This document shows positions 28,482-42,293 of a stretch of DNA of 64,000 nucleotides, in pieces. Every line of letters begins with the position of its first letter. The stretch's first letter is position 1. The notes beneath the pieces were generated by a model. It searched no databases. It saw nothing but the letters and a program-made list of their open reading frames with translations, and was not told the DNA's origin. Origin of the DNA: Climacium dendroides. Lineage: Eukaryota; Streptophyta; Bryopsida; Hypnales; Climaciaceae. The position numbers and the translations under genes are program-made. The stretch spans positions 28,143,029 to 28,207,028 of the forward strand of contig OX467083.1 of the NCBI GenBank assembly GCA_950106755.1, read 5' to 3'.

Positions 28482-29428
28482 TTAACCCCTAAAGGTTTTT
28501 GACTATGTTTTCACCAAAAATGCTCTAAAACTGCCATTTCTAGTACAAGTACCAAATTTTAGAAAAAAAAAATTTGGACACATGTAACCATAGGATCTTG
28601 TAGTACAATGGTTTGTGAAGAAGTGGTAAAAATTTCAGAAATTTCCACCACGTAGATTGCAAGATATTAGCATTTGAAGTGACAAAAACCTTTCTTTTGT
28701 CCCTGCAAAAAACCAAGCAACTGCACTTCACAAGGTCACATTTTTATGAAAAAATGTCCAAAATGGTGGTTACTCTTTGGATTCATTCTTCAAGGCAAGT
28801 TGGCTACATGTTTGAAAAATTTCAGATTATTTGAAGTTGTACAACATATAGGAAAAAAAATAGTAAGTAGAAAGAATTAGAAAATGATTCAAAACACTAA
28901 ATTCTTAACAATTAATTTATGGAATTGAAAAATGCCAATCCCAATGGTTGTAGTGTTGTAATAAACAATCTACACCTAGTGTTTTTTATTTTCTTTCAAA
29001 ATATTAAAAATTGAGTAAGATAAAAGACTTCAAAGTTTATTTGAGAGTAGAAAATCTATAACTGCCCGCAAACTACCCCAAACTAAAACTCCTCATAACT
29101 TTCATCTCATGAACTATAATGGAATGATTTAAAACTTTCCAAGTATATATAAACCTAGAGAACCAATTTCAAAAAAAATTCTAAAAAAAGTGATTATTAA
29201 AGAAGCTTTTTTGCTCCCGGTCTGCTCATTTAACGCAAAAAATGACATATAATACAATAACTTTTAGACCACGCAGTCAAAAGTTATGTAAATTGTTGGG
29301 CCTTAAAGCTACTCCTCAAGCACATGTTGTGTGAAAATTTGAAAGAAAAAAAATAAAAACTCCATTCATAGTGAGCTGCCCAAAATTGCTATGTTGTCAA
29401 AAAATGCCGTTTGGTCTCTAGGGGTTAA
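28482..29428 (+). mobile_element. TTAA-ended miniature element, about 947 bp
   Basis: The left end is TTAACCCCTAAAGG and the right end TCTCTAGGGGTTAA. The interior aligns by eye with 36163-37101: an AACCATAGGATCTTGTA segment, GTGGTAAAAATTTCA, AGATATTAGCATTTGAA, and a segment around AATCCCAATGG. It contains no transposase-like frame, so it is nonautonomous. Confidence 0.75.
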
Positions 29429-30360
29429 CCGGCCTAAAGTCCCATTGGTCCAAAATGCAACCTTGGGTAGGGCCTATATAGTCTCAATATTCATCATAAT
29501 TTTTTGAAACTTTATGTGAAGCTAGGAAAACACATAAGCTTCATGGGAATATAATTTTTACTTCAATTGGTGCCTGGGAACAAAAGTTATAGTACAATTA
29601 GCCAAAAATAGAAGTGGATGGGCAAAATCAAAAAATCAAAAAAAGTCAAAATTAAGATATTTAAAATTTTTATCTATAAATATTATATTTTTCTCTGCAT
29701 GTGAAGCTTTGATTCATTCTATTTGGACTAGCGATGAGAAAGTCATAGACAATCTTATTTTGGGGGCAATTTAAGCATCTTCTTCAAAAAATAACTTATA
29801 GAATTCATTTTTGAATGAAATTTTCACAATTTTTCAAAAAAAAGTTATTTGAAAGGGTTAAGTATGCTTTCTAGAACAATATCACCATTGGGATTATGTG
29901 TTTTACCTCCATCTTAGAGGTATTAACAATTTAGCCTTTCATTCAATCTTAGACTTAATTACTTCTATTTAACAATTTTTTAAAGAATGAAAATCAAGTT
30001 TTTTTTGGTTTTTTTTAATTCTTAGACTTTGAACTCAATTCTTCAACATAATAAATTTTAAATTTAAAGTGTGTAGTGATAAAAAAAATCTACAAATGCT
30101 AGTCAAAGTCATTTGAAATTGCAAGCCAAAATTCATAAAAACTAATTTTTCCAACTTTGAATGCTAATATCATCCAATTTGTATGGTGGTCAAACTTCAT
30201 GAAATTCTTAACAAATGATCTTAGAGAAGTCAAGATTAAGATCCTATGATAAAATTCTTTAAAAGTTATTTTTTCTATTTTTTTTTGAGCAAATGCAACA
30301 GAAATGGCAATTTTGAGTGTTTAGGGACAAAAAAAATGGACTTGGGACTGTAGGGGTTAA
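29425..30360 (-). mobile_element. TTAA-ended miniature element, inverted copy
   Basis: It starts at the same TTAA (29425-29428) that closes the preceding element and ends GGGACTGTAGGGGTTAA at 30360. Its reverse complement matches 36163-37101, for example a segment reading GAATATAATTTTTACTTCAATTGG on this strand and GCTAATATCATCCAATTTGT later. The two elements lie in opposite orientations and share one TTAA. Confidence 0.75.
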
Positions 30361-33300
30361 GAGATGGAAATTCATTTAGGGAGGTTAGACTTCTTGAATA
30401 CTTTTCAATAAAAAAATTTTGAAAGACAAATGGAATTGGCATTTAGTTCAAGTTATTTCATATTTTTTGAAGCTTTGTGAAATTAGTTATGAAATTTTGA
30501 AGTTGAAATGCAATGGTTGGTATAAGTGTCCACCTCTTGAAATGTACACTATTTGTACATTGGTGGTGCAATGAGAAAGGAAAATGTACAACTATTGTAC
30601 ATTTCATATGGTAGATGTTTTTAGCCCAAACACTTTTTGCCTTTTTGGACCTTCTACTTTATAGACACCTTTGGAATAAATGGCTTTTTTTAAATCAATT
30701 TTTTTTAATAATGTATTACAAACTTCATTTTCTTTCAATTGATTTATTTGAAATCATAACATTAATGGGGTCAATTTTTTAATAAGAAAAATGAAACAGC
30801 ATTTATCTTACTCTTTATCATATAGAATATGGAGTAAAAATTACACTTTTTTATAATGTAAGAAATTTTTTTAATTTGATCAAATTATCTCAAATTTAAA
30901 ATTCTAGTAATGAAGCATGTACCTTTGGCAAGTTTTAACCCTCATAGGATGAAACTAGAGTTTTAGTCCAATTCTCATTTTGGAGAAGTCACTATGAGTG
31001 CAAATTTTGTTAGGTTTTAATGAAAATTGGTGTAAATATGTGAGTTTGCAGCCATGTTTTATCCCCAAAGGACTAAAAGCCCACTTTGGATATTTTGAGA
31101 TTGACATTTCAAAATATCTAATCAAAGTCATAGGCAATGTAGATTTTCTTTCATTTTTAGATATACTTTTGTAGTTTAGGCTTATGATCTTTCAAATAGT
31201 AGGGGTTTTCATTTTTAAATTTGAAATAAACATATTTAGTCAAATTAACCAAAAATTATACAATTATATTCACCAAAAAATTTAAAAGAATGATGATCTT
31301 AGCTTTGAATTGAAAACAAGTATTTTGAAGCAATTTTGGGCTTCAAAACATTGTAAGTCTTCTAATTTTTATACCACATACAAAGGTCATTTTTTTTAAA
31401 CCTAAAGCATTAAAATTGATTGTTTTCTAAATTTACATGTTTATAGAATGCTTTTAATCATTCTATTTCAATTAATCAAATGAAAGCTATGAGGGATTTG
31501 ATTTTATAGTCATTGGATTTCTTCTCAAAAATAAAGTTTGAGACTCGTTTATGACCTTAATTTTTGATCTTTTTGAAAAAATTTAAGAAAATAAGAGTAC
31601 AAATTGTTTATTACAACAATCGAACCATTGAAATTCAACAATTTCACTCATTGCATAAGTTATTGATAATTTAGTGATTTCCATCCTATTATTCATCTTT
31701 TTGGTTTAGATAGTTTTTGCAAGAATAAATACAAAGTATTTTTTATTGAATTTTTACATGCTAATTAGGATTTTTGGTGTGACCTATAACTCGAGTTCCA
31801 CTCAGATAATCTACAATCACACCTCCATTCATTCAATGACAATGTCCTTAACAAAATTAAACAACTTTTCATAGATACACAGAAATGGCCCTATAAAGTA
31901 AGAATTTAAAAACAAACAAACAATAAGGCTCCAAAATAATACTTACCCATTGCCATCAAAGTACTTCAATGATCTTCAAATGCTAAGAATGCAAAGCCTT
32001 TGGACTTTCTAATAGCTTTATCCCTCACAAGATTCACATCCCTAACCTTTCTGCATTTGCACAATGTTATAATATTTGCCTTGTGCATAGCCTAACTATT
32101 CCATCTTCTTACACAAAAAAAACTAACAAAAACTTTGTCAAAGTGTATATGGTAGTCTCCATAGACAAGGTCAAATAGAGTTTCACCCATTCAGGAGAAT
32201 GCACATAGTCTAAGGTATATTCAAATAGATAATTGCAAGTTGTGGCAAACACAGTCCCATCATGCACTTGAAGTACAAAGAAATGCACAATTTGCATTAG
32301 TTTACATTGAGGCTTTGGTATTTGCACCAAAAACTTGATTAGCATATCCACTCCATTTTTCTACACATAATTCATGACCTTCAATAAAAAAATTGAATGT
32401 AAATTTGTCCTCATAATTTGCATAAAATTAAAAATTAAAAATTGTTTTTTTGAACCCTTAAAGTCTAATCTAAAATTTTGAACTTCAAATTTGATTACAA
32501 AATTCAAAAAATCTTAAAATAATATGAACTTGAAAAACACAGTTCTTTCACTTATAAAAACTTACATTAAAAAAATAAAAAAATAATCTCAATAGTATTC
32601 TATAAGAGCTCTAACATGAAGATCTTAGGTTTGGTATAAAGTTCTTAATTTGAGCACTTGAAGATTTTTGTAATTTTTATTTTTGAGGGGTCATGTAGCC
32701 TAAGTGGTCCTCTCCCACCAAAATCATCCTCCACATCGAGTTCAATGTGCAACTATTGTGGACATTTTATATTAAAAATTTACTAAAACAACCATGACAT
32801 CACACTTGGTGAGATAAAAAAGGAGTCCTTTAATGTATATATATGATGAATCCTTATACTTGGCATGCCATGAGACATCTACAGTGATGTTGATCAAACA
32901 ATCACTTGTTCCATGGCAATAATCTTATGCACATTTTGAACTTGAGTCAACAGATTCATGACAATTATTCCTTCTCTTAACAATCTCTTACTCTCACAAC
33001 CACAAAGAAATTAGACAACAAATCCCAATACCTTGATAAACTTCATTGCTTGGACTTCCTTTTATAAGTTGAAAATTTATTTCCTACAAACAAGTCCATG
33101 GGTATTTAGAATCCTCTTCCTAACAAGTTTTGATGCTTGATTTCTGATCACCACTGCTACATACCTACATATATTCCTCCTTTTGCAATAGATATAAAAT
33201 AAAATTTCAAGTAAATATAAAATAAGTATGAGTTCTTTGATGAATATAAAGTTGTAAAAGTAAAGAAAAATACTAATTCTTTGCTAATAAAAAAACAATG

Positions 33301-34991
33301 CTTCATGGAACCATCTTGGTGATTATGATGAAGACGACCAAAGATGTCAAGCTTAGGTGTACATGAAATTATAGCTTGATTTGTATTTGTCAATGTTTGT
33401 AGGTCATACATATACAATTAAAAAAATCAAATTCAAATCTAAAAGTATAGAGTGACTTGAGTCTTGATTCAAAGGCTTTTTGATAAAAAATAATAAGTCA
33501 TGCAAAATCAATGCCTCAAATTTTACATGTAGTACACACTCCTTTCTAATGTATTCATCACATTCATCAATTGAATAATAGAATAAGTACCTTATCCATC
33601 TTTGACTTTGATATAACTATTCTATATATTACATAATTGTATTATACTCGTGAGTTAATTTGAATATATTAATCAAGAGGTTGGTGATCAACTAATGAAA
33701 TTGAAATGTTGTCTCACAAACAATCTCTATTACATCAACACACATCTAAGGGCCTAAGTGATGTCAAAAATAGTGCTTTACATATTAAGGATAAGAAACT
33801 TGAAAGATTAAAATTTTAAAAATAGATCCAACTATTTAATTAGTTTACTACATGATTTTATTTAATTTATTTTCCATGTTCTTATTTGTATTTCTTTGCA
33901 ATGCAATTATTAGTAGCTTTGCTTACTTCTTCAAAATTTCTTAGTTTGATGTTTTCTAGTAGTGATACATGATTGAAACAACTTCAAGAGTCCAATTTTT
34001 GTTTCACATTCATAGAAATTGGAAGCAACTTATTTTTTTAGAATTTTAGAATCTTGATACTTATAATCATAGGGTTTCACACTTTTACTTTCACTGCTTT
34101 TAACCTTGAAAATTCTAGAAAAAAAAATCAAAATTCTTGTTCTATACTCGTGCAATAGATTTTCCTAAGATTGTGGTGTTTTGAGGCCCAAAAGTGCTTC
34201 AAAATATTTGCATCCAAAGCAAGGCTAAAATTTTCATCTATATTTATTCTTTTACAAATTCAATCATAGAATCCCATAGTTAGCTTGTCCCATTGTATTA
34301 TATCAAAATTTTAAAGTAAAATCCCCATGCATTGTAAGTTAAATGTGCCTAAATCTCATAATGTATACTTTTTAAACTCTTCCTAAAGATAAAATTTTGT
34401 CACTTCTAACATTTGTAGAAAAAAAAAGTATGTCCTATAACTTGTGTATTTTGGTCAATATATTGGAAGGTGGTATTGGATGAAAGAAAAAACTAAACCA
34501 CTAATAACTTTTACAAGAAGTTGAAATTATCAATCCTACCATTGGTGCCAACATTCTAGTAAATAATAAATATAAATTTTTTTAATTTGAAAATTTTCAA
34601 AAAAGAATTCAACAAACAACTTTATATATGAATTTTTTCTACATTCATTGCTTTCCAAATAAAACTCTTCATAACTTTCATCTCATTATTTGGAATTAAA
34701 TGGTTTGAATGCTTTTGTATAGGTGTCAAACTAAAAATTTAAATTAAATATTCTTTCTTAGAGTATTTTTTGAGTTGCTTGCTTTGACATTGAAATTGAA
34801 AAAGATTCGTGAAAAGACTTGTAACTTTTGCAATTTAAAGTGAAACAAAGCTTCACAAATAGATTAGGATATTTAGCATCTTTAGATTTTATGCCAAAAA
34901 AATTCAAATTATGAATTTGATAGAATTTACCCAAGTTCTAAAATAAATCAAAGTGGGCTTTTTAGTCCTTTAGAAATTAAAAAATTATTGA
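30361..34991. other. AT-rich repeat-derived spacer
   Basis: No gene recognised. Bases 30361-30560 resemble 48879-49110 (both have TCATATTTTTTG, then GAATTAGTTAT, GAAGTTGAAATGCAAT and CCACCTCTTGAAATG), so this is part of a dispersed repeat larger than the miniature elements. Frames of 60-86 aa in this stretch are low-complexity, AT-driven and domain-free. Confidence 0.55.
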
Positions 34992-35739
34992 GGGTCATTG
35001 CAAGAAATACTAGTGCTATTCTCCACGTGATTCTCCATCACAATTGAAGTGACGTTGTTATCTTCCAATATAACTTTTGAATCCCAAGTCTTGAGAACAT
35101 GAAATTTCTATTGGACATGTCTAACTTGATGGTTATCAGATCCCTTATTTTTTTAAATTAAAAAAAACATTTTATATTTAAAAGTCAATTTTGTTAATTT
35201 GTCACATTTAAAATTTAGGATTTTTCAATACGTTTAGAGTACTCAAATTGAATGATTTAGAGTTGGAATTTGGTGGTCTATTCCCACACTAGGTGGGCAT
35301 ATGCCTACCAAAGGGCATCTAAAAATATATTATTCTATGTTTACTAGGTCCATGTAAATAGGGCTCCATTGTACGAGCACTTTGAACATTGAAGGTGTCA
35401 ACTTCATTTTTTTGGTGAAATTTAATCACCAACAAGTCTTCTTGAATGGCCAATTTTTGGATTTTTTTGTTCATGATTTTCTATTTATTATTAATTTATA
35501 CTTCATTGTTTCTATTTTTTTGTCGCAATCTATCTTTTTTTTCTTGTAGTATTGTTTTTAATTAGTACTTGCAAGTAGTTCATAGTATTTGCAACAATAC
35601 TTTTAGCCATTGATTTTTCCAATCAATAGTTGAGATTATTCTACTACATAGTACTCCCAGTACTCATAGTACTCCAGTGCTAAAATGAAAATTTTGCCAA
35701 AACATTGCAAAAAGTGGATGGTGTTTCTTGCAATGACCC
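34992..35739. mobile_element. Second inverted-repeat element family, about 748 bp
   Basis: The left end is GGGTCATTGCAAGAAATAC and the right end, read on the other strand, is GGGTCATTGCAAGAAACAC: 19 bases with one mismatch. It is noncoding. The right end abuts directly the TTAA of the next element (35740). Its terminus differs from the TTAACCCC family, so it is a separate family. Confidence 0.7.
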
Positions 35740-36162
35740 TTAACCCCTAAATGCCCGAGGCACCAAAATCTAGTGTTTGCAAAACTTTGAAGTTAAATAA
35801 AGGTACCCTTGCATGGTGCAAGGGTACCCATTGCAATCTTGAAAATGAGCCTCTAATACACTAGATCTTGGAGAAAAAATCACATTCAAAATTCATTTAA
35901 AAAATTTATAGAGTAGATTTTAAGAAGCCTTAAATTGATTGGGGTTATACATGTTAGGCCCTTTAACCTCATATTTTTTTGGTCACCAATTTTTTAGATT
36001 TGACATGCAAGAAGAGAATTGAAAGATTTTCATAGTTTTAACACCCTTATGGTTAAACATTATAATCTTTCACTCCATAAGTGATATTTTTTTTGTTTCC
36101 TATGAGATCTCTAACATGTCTAGTTTGAATTTGTATGGTTACAAATCCAAAATGGATGGCTT
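35740..36162 (+). mobile_element. TTAA-ended miniature element, right part missing
   Basis: It begins TTAACCCCTAAATGCCCGAG, the same as the complete 658-bp element at 48221-48878, and stays alignable with it through CCATAAGTGATATT and TAGTTTGAATTTGTA. The match stops where the next element starts at 36163, and the expected right terminus was not found beyond 37101. Confidence 0.7.
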
Positions 36163-37101
36163 TTAACCCTTAAAGGACCAAGGCCATTTTTCTGCCAAAA
36201 ACCACTTAAACTTGCCATTTCTATTCCAATCACTCAAGAAAACCAAAATTTTTGTTTTTTTAGAATCTAACCATAGGATCTTGTACTTTATTTGTTTGAA
36301 GTAATGTGGTAAAAATTTCATGAAGTTTGACTATACAAATTGGAAGATTTTAGCATTCAAAGTTGGAAAAGAAAGTTTTTTTGAACACTAGTTTGCAATA
36401 TTGAATGACTTTGACCACCATTTGTGGAAATTTTTTGCACTATAGATTTTGAGTTAAAAAAAATTTTGTGTTGAAGAATTAAAATGAAAGTCTAGGAAAA
36501 AAATTTCAAAAAAACAAATGCTTGATTTTCATTGAATTTTTTTTATTATCATGTAGAAGTAGGTCCAAGATTGAAAAAAACACTAAGTTGTTAATAGCTC
36601 TAAGAATCTAAGATGGGATTGAAACACAACAATCTCAATAGTGAGATTGTTCTAATAAGCATACTTGAACTTGTCAAACAATTTTTTTTGAAAAATTGTG
36701 AATATTGCATTCGGAAATGAATCCTATAAGTTATTTTTTCAAGAAGATGCTTAGATTGCAAAAAAAACAAGATTGTTCATAATTTTCACATCACTAATCC
36801 AAATGGAATGAATCAAAGCTTCACATATAGATAAAAATAAGTTCTATAAGAAATTTTATTTTAAAATTATTTCAACTTTTTGTGGATTTCTTTTTTGTCC
36901 GACAACATGAAAATTATGTTAGGATGGCATAACTTTTTCTCTTGGGCACCAATTGAAATAAAAATTATATTCCTATAGAGCTAATAAGTTTTTCTATCTT
37001 ATCAAAAAGTTTTGAAAAATTTCACAAAAAATTGAGGTCATAGGAACTTGCCTGAACTCTTCAAAGTCCCCTGAAGGGACTTTTGGTTCTTTAGGGGTTA
37101 A
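36163..37101 (+). mobile_element. TTAA-ended miniature element, about 939 bp
   Basis: The left end is TTAACCCTTAAAGGACC and the right end GGTTCTTTAGGGGTTAA. The ends are imperfect inverted repeats with TTAA at both borders. There is no long reading frame. It is one of the most complete members and served as my internal reference. Confidence 0.8.
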
Positions 37102-39386
37102 AATTATTGTAGAAATGAAAAATTTATGTATTGGTCCATAAATTAAATCATTTTTGGCAAACTACCTTGGTAAAAGGTCTCATTCATAATATTGTATATA
37201 TAACCAAACAATGGTCCTCAACTCCCCATACTAGGAAGGTATTGTGCCCTCCTTAGATGCCTAGGAGAGACTTTCAATATAATTCAAAGATTGGAGTTGG
37301 TTGTAGAGCTCTATAAAATTTTTTTTTCATTGCAAGAGTCCCCTTCTCAAGGATGGAAAAATGATTGTCCCTCATTGATAAATAATGTTATAGGCCCTTT
37401 TGTCTCATAGGTAAACAATATTATGTACTTTGGTGAAAAGGCATGTTCTTGCATGGTTCTTATGTTGGCTACCTTGGTTCCAGTAAGTTATTGTAAATTC
37501 AGCTTTTTCCAAATTTATCATCCATGATCCATCCATTAAGTTAGGTTGTTTGTTTGTATATTTGTTTGTTTTTTATAGTGAAATCTCTTGGATTGTGCAT
37601 CCTTTAGTCACATGATTTGGTACCATCAGAAAGCTCTCGACAAGGAGGGGTGCATGGACTTTGTTTTATAGAATTTGGACTTATGGTGCAAAAGTTGTTG
37701 AATTTTGAAGTTTTTTACAAATAAAAATAAATTAGAAAATTACTTTCGCATTCATTTTAGATGTGGCAACAACAAAGGGCACACTAGTAAATACTAAAGT
37801 CCCTCATTTTCCTTGGGGAGTAAGTAATTTGGAACTAAATCCCCAAACAACGTTCATTTCATTGAACGAATATTTTGTTAAAATGGCGGTATTCCATTAA
37901 AATGGCATTGAGGGAAAATGGGAGGAAAAGAAATCAATATGTTTTTAAAAATTCTTAATCACAAGGCGAATAAAATTATGATAGACTTCCACACTTCAAT
38001 ACATTCATTTACTAATGGCAACAAGGGGAAAAAACAATCCTTGAATTTGTAAGGATTTGAACTTCACACACATAACATTGTTAGCTGGGAGGAGTCCTTC
38101 ATTGTCAAAGGAAGGACAACTCCCCCTTGGAGCAATTTGCTACATACAATTTTCAATAGCTAAAAGTTCATTGGAGAAAATCCTTGAAAAAATAGATTGC
38201 AACCAACAATAGAATTTGATAGCCAATTTGCAACTTCCTCCAAATGATCTAAAATGAGCATCTATTTAGTCAATTTTATATTAAGAGTACTTCCAACAAT
38301 CCTTGACAACTTGCAGAATCCTTTCTTTTCTATATATTTTTTTTTCAATACTTTTAATACTATTCACGCTCCAGGTAGCCAAAGGTTGATGCCTTGTTTG
38401 TCTTGGAGGTAGCTGATATTGCACTACATTCCATACACTAGTTCTGGGATCCCTGGTCCCCATGCATCAGAAGAATCGGTTGTGAAACCCACTCTCCACT
38501 CCACTCCACTCCGCTCCACTCCAGCGATGCAGAACGAAGATCTGAGAATCTGAATGCCGGTTCCGTGACAGACTCTGAGGAGACGAGGCAAGTGGCGAAC
38601 TCAAAAAGTTCTTTCACCATGTCAACTGATGATTGTGTTTGTGGGGCTGTGGCCCATACCCTACAAATCATGGCTTGCATGACCTAGAACTGTGGCCCCC
38701 ATGGACCCATGCCAAGGCCGTTTTTGGGAAATGAAAATGAAACGTTTTTTAAAAAAAATTCTTTTTTCTTCTTCTTCCTGAAACAGTGCGGAGGAGTGGA
38801 GTGTCGCCTGTTGTGTCTGTAGCGGTCGAAGTGTCGAACCCCTGTGATCCGTTTCCCAGTTCATTAATAATAGCTGAAGCTGCCTCCAGTCCTCCACCAC
38901 TGCCTGCTGGCTGCTGCTGAGTGCTGAATCCATCATGTGCTAACCCTGCTTCTAATTTTAACACGACGGTATGGACCTGTTTTGTTCTGCACTACTGCGT
39001 CCGCAGTCCTAGTCTGGAGGGTTCTAAATTTGGTCCCATTTGAGACCAGTCCCATGCAGAATTGCAGAGTCAGGCTCCCAGGACTCGGCCTGCCAATGCA
39101 TGATGTTGGCTTGTACATAATAAGTTAAAAGTTAAAATAACACTTAAGCACATTATTATTCGGCTGCTCAGTGCGAACTGAGCGAGAGATTGAATGGGGG
39201 AGCTGCATTGGAATGTCGGAGCGAAGTTGCACGATTTACCGACGCCTGGACGTGAGAGAATTCTCACTTGAAATCGGGGCGGCTGGGTACAGTAGAGGAG
39301 AGGAGGAGGAGGGGTGTCAGCAAAGTGAAACTTAGAGCCGCTTGCCATTGCGCGAACGGAGCTCCGATTCTGTAACTTACCTACGT

Positions 39387-39434
39387 GTGCCCTCCATTAC
39401 ATGTGCCCTCCATTACATGTGCCCTCCATTGCCT
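39387..39434 (+). repeat. 16-bp tandem repeat, three copies
   Basis: GTGCCCTCCATTACAT starts at 39387 and 39403, and a third slightly altered copy starts at 39419 (ending CCATTGCC). Confidence 0.85.
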
Positions 39435-40741
39435 CTGAGGCTCCGTCCAATCGGACCTTTAGCCTCCAAGCCTTGTATGTAGACCTTGCATGCAAACCTA
39501 GAGGGGTTTGAGTGTTGAATGGAGGTCCCTTTTCCAAGATGAAAACAAAATAGGACACATTTTGAGAGTCAAAAGTATGCTTAACATTTGAGGCATTCAA
39601 TGATTCTTGTGATGCTTATTTCAACATTTATAGATAGATGTTGGTTGTACATTTGAGACAAGAATGTGTAGGGGTAGGTTTTGGAAATAGGACATAATTA
39701 GGTGCAGTAAGTTGCCTTGGAGATGTGCCTATATTCATTCCAAAGGCTACCATTTACACTACTCTTAGAGAAGATTGCATGTAACATGCCAACAAAGCGA
39801 CAACACTACTAAAGGTTGAAAACATTTATTGAAGTAGACAAAGTTGTGAGGGATTTAAAAGGGTTTGCTCCATCATGATAATGAAATGAAGTTTATTACT
39901 TAGGTAGGTGGTAATGTTGTAATGGATTATTGAAATGGTAAACTCTTTTTTAATTCTATCAAAGTAAAACTCTTCTAATTCCTTTATGAACAAAGAGAAA
40001 ACAAGTGATGATGGAATAGAATTGCCTTTTTGTCAATACAATCTCCGGTGTACACTTTATGGATATGGATTTTTGCCAAAAATAAGACACTCAACCATTC
40101 ATCTATCCTTGATATTCAAATTGATTAATATTCCTTTGGTATACCATATACCCAATTAATTTGGAATATATATTACATGATTTTTCAGTGTTGAGTACAA
40201 TGTAAAATGGTAGTGACTTCCTATTCCATACCAAAGTCAATTTTCAAATTCTAACATTGCAAGTTTTGAAATAAGAAAATTCCTTGAATCATCCTCGAAA
40301 ATTCTACTATCAATTAAATAAATATATCTAATTGTGTCACAATGCATACCCTTCTTTAAATTGATAGTCAAATTCTTGACGTGGATGTATTTTCATTTTT
40401 ATGTATAAGAACCACTTAAACTTTGGTGTGCAAACCGGAGAATTTAAGTGAAGTGAGCCAAAAAATTTCCAACATTGTTCCAACAATGCTTGAATTGTTT
40501 AGACCTTCAATTTACAAAATTCTATGTTATTTAATGCTTGATTTCTGCTTCTAAAACAACTTGATTGCCACAAAGGTAGAGGCATTAGTCTTTAAGAAAT
40601 GGGGTCTCTAGATTGCACCTATATAATTTTTCTACAAATTATTAAAAAATAAAAAATTCATAAGATGAAATGAGAGTATTTTTTTGAAATTCTACAAATG
40701 AAATCTCCATACTACTTTGAAATCAAAATGAAATAAATGGG

Positions 40742-40845
40742 TGTATTTGCCTAATCTTCCTTATCAAAGTAAGGACTATAATCTAAAATGGATGTATTTG
40801 CCTAATCTTCTTTACCAAAGCAAATACTCTAATCTAAAATGGATG
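40742..40845 (+). repeat. 51-bp tandem duplication
   Basis: TGTATTTGCCTAATCTTC occurs at 40742 and 40793. Both copies continue to CTAATCTAAAATGGATG or a near-identical form. Confidence 0.8.
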
Positions 40846-42049
40846 AATATAGTTCTAAATATCATAAATAGGAGTCTCATGTTGTACTTGATTTCCACAT
40901 GGTGACATGGATAATATGGCGTGACTTCCAAAGAATAATAGTGGTATGCATTCCTTCATTGATGAAAGGGTTTAGTTTTCTCCTTAGAACATCTCCACCA
41001 TTTTTCTATTAATAAACAACCTTGGCCTAGGATAGGATGTATCCAAGTTTTATTTGTCCTCCATTGCAAACTTGTCATTATCCAATTCTAAAGTGGGCTC
41101 TTCAAAAACCATTGTGGACACATGGAATCATGTCATGCTTGAACATTTCTTTTTGGGCAAGAATTAAAGGTATCCCATATTCTTGGGATCCTATATTATT
41201 GGTGTGTTGTGAATCCATTTACAAACATGCAATTCCTAGTCATAGATGAATGGAAAAATTTGTTAATAAAAATGGCGGTATTCCATACACCATTTTTCCA
41301 TTCAAAAAGATCTTAAACAAAAAGAAGTACAAGGTGATGGAATCCAAATACCATAATATACATTGGCATTGATGTGACAATACACTAATATATGCTAATA
41401 TACTATCTATTATATATTAACAATATGTATAAATACAATTTTTATGTTTTGTTTCTTGAAGATTGTAAATTCATAAAGTTGGTGTTCAACTATTAGGATT
41501 GACTTTTCCATCTTGTAGTAAGTACATGAGTCAATACTAGAGGCATGTATAAAAATGGACAATATACTAAATCGTATACGGATTGTGTTTTATATATATT
41601 CAAAATTTAACAAAAATTCAAGAAAAATTTATATGTTAGCTTGCAATGTGTCATTGTAACTTAGATTGGAATGTCTATATTTTCATATCCTAGTTTGATC
41701 ACTAAATGTTTGTTTGTTGTGATTGTTATATGGCTATGAACATGGTGAGGTCACATGGTAATGTAGAACTATCTAATTACATGCCTTGCAATAATTACAC
41801 AAATTTTATTGTAAAATGCATGTGCACCAAATTTAACATACCACGATAGTTTTATTGTTTCTATAGTTGAAATCTGTATATACACTTCTATGTTGCCATG
41901 AAAAACAATGTTTTGTAAGTAGGTTTAAAAACCACGTACAATTTTTAAAAAAACTCTCTCAAATTTAAAAGTCAAAGTTACATAGATAACTTCTTGGTCA
42001 CTTCAAGAGACCTAGCAAATAAGAGTGGATGAAACCGCAAACTTTTAAC

Positions 42050-42293
42050 TTAACCCTTAAAGAACAAATGTGTGACCTCGGAAATCATCCCTTTTTACTA
42101 CTGTGCAAATCATTGGCTTAAGAAATAGCAAAAGCACTCATTGAAAGTCAAACTACTGTAAAAGACCTCCCCTTTTCACAACAAAAGTATGAAGATGAAT
42201 AGTTGCACTTCTGTCCTACTAGATCCTACTAGAAAGATTCCTTGTCATCCATTCATTGAATGGTGAATATCCATGTCGACGTTTAAGGGTTAA
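42050..42293 (+). mobile_element. Short TTAA-ended miniature element, 244 bp
   Basis: The left end is TTAACCCTTAAAGAAC and the right end ACGTTTAAGGGTTAA. The interior has AGCACTCATTGAAAG, a CTCCCCTTTTCACA segment and AGATTCCTTGTCATCCAT, all found again at 50036-50262 and, reversed, at 43540-43758. It is noncoding. Confidence 0.8.

Larger units (their letters stand above)
37102..42049. other. Mixed spacer with a more GC-rich island
   Basis: This is AT-rich on both sides of a 38,450-39,390 segment with clearly higher GC. That segment holds a CCACT-rich run (38491-38522) and several overlapping 60-92-aa frames on both strands, none with a recognisable domain. Short tandem repeats lie at 39387-39434 (GTGCCCTCCATTACAT, 16-bp unit, three copies) and 40742-40845 (51-bp unit, two copies, starting TGTATTTGCCTAATCTTC). 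No gene is supported. Confidence 0.5.

Noticed and set aside
30361..34991. Possible retrotransposon coding remnants
   Set aside because: I found no reverse transcriptase, integrase or gag-like motif in any frame; the frames are short and AT-driven.
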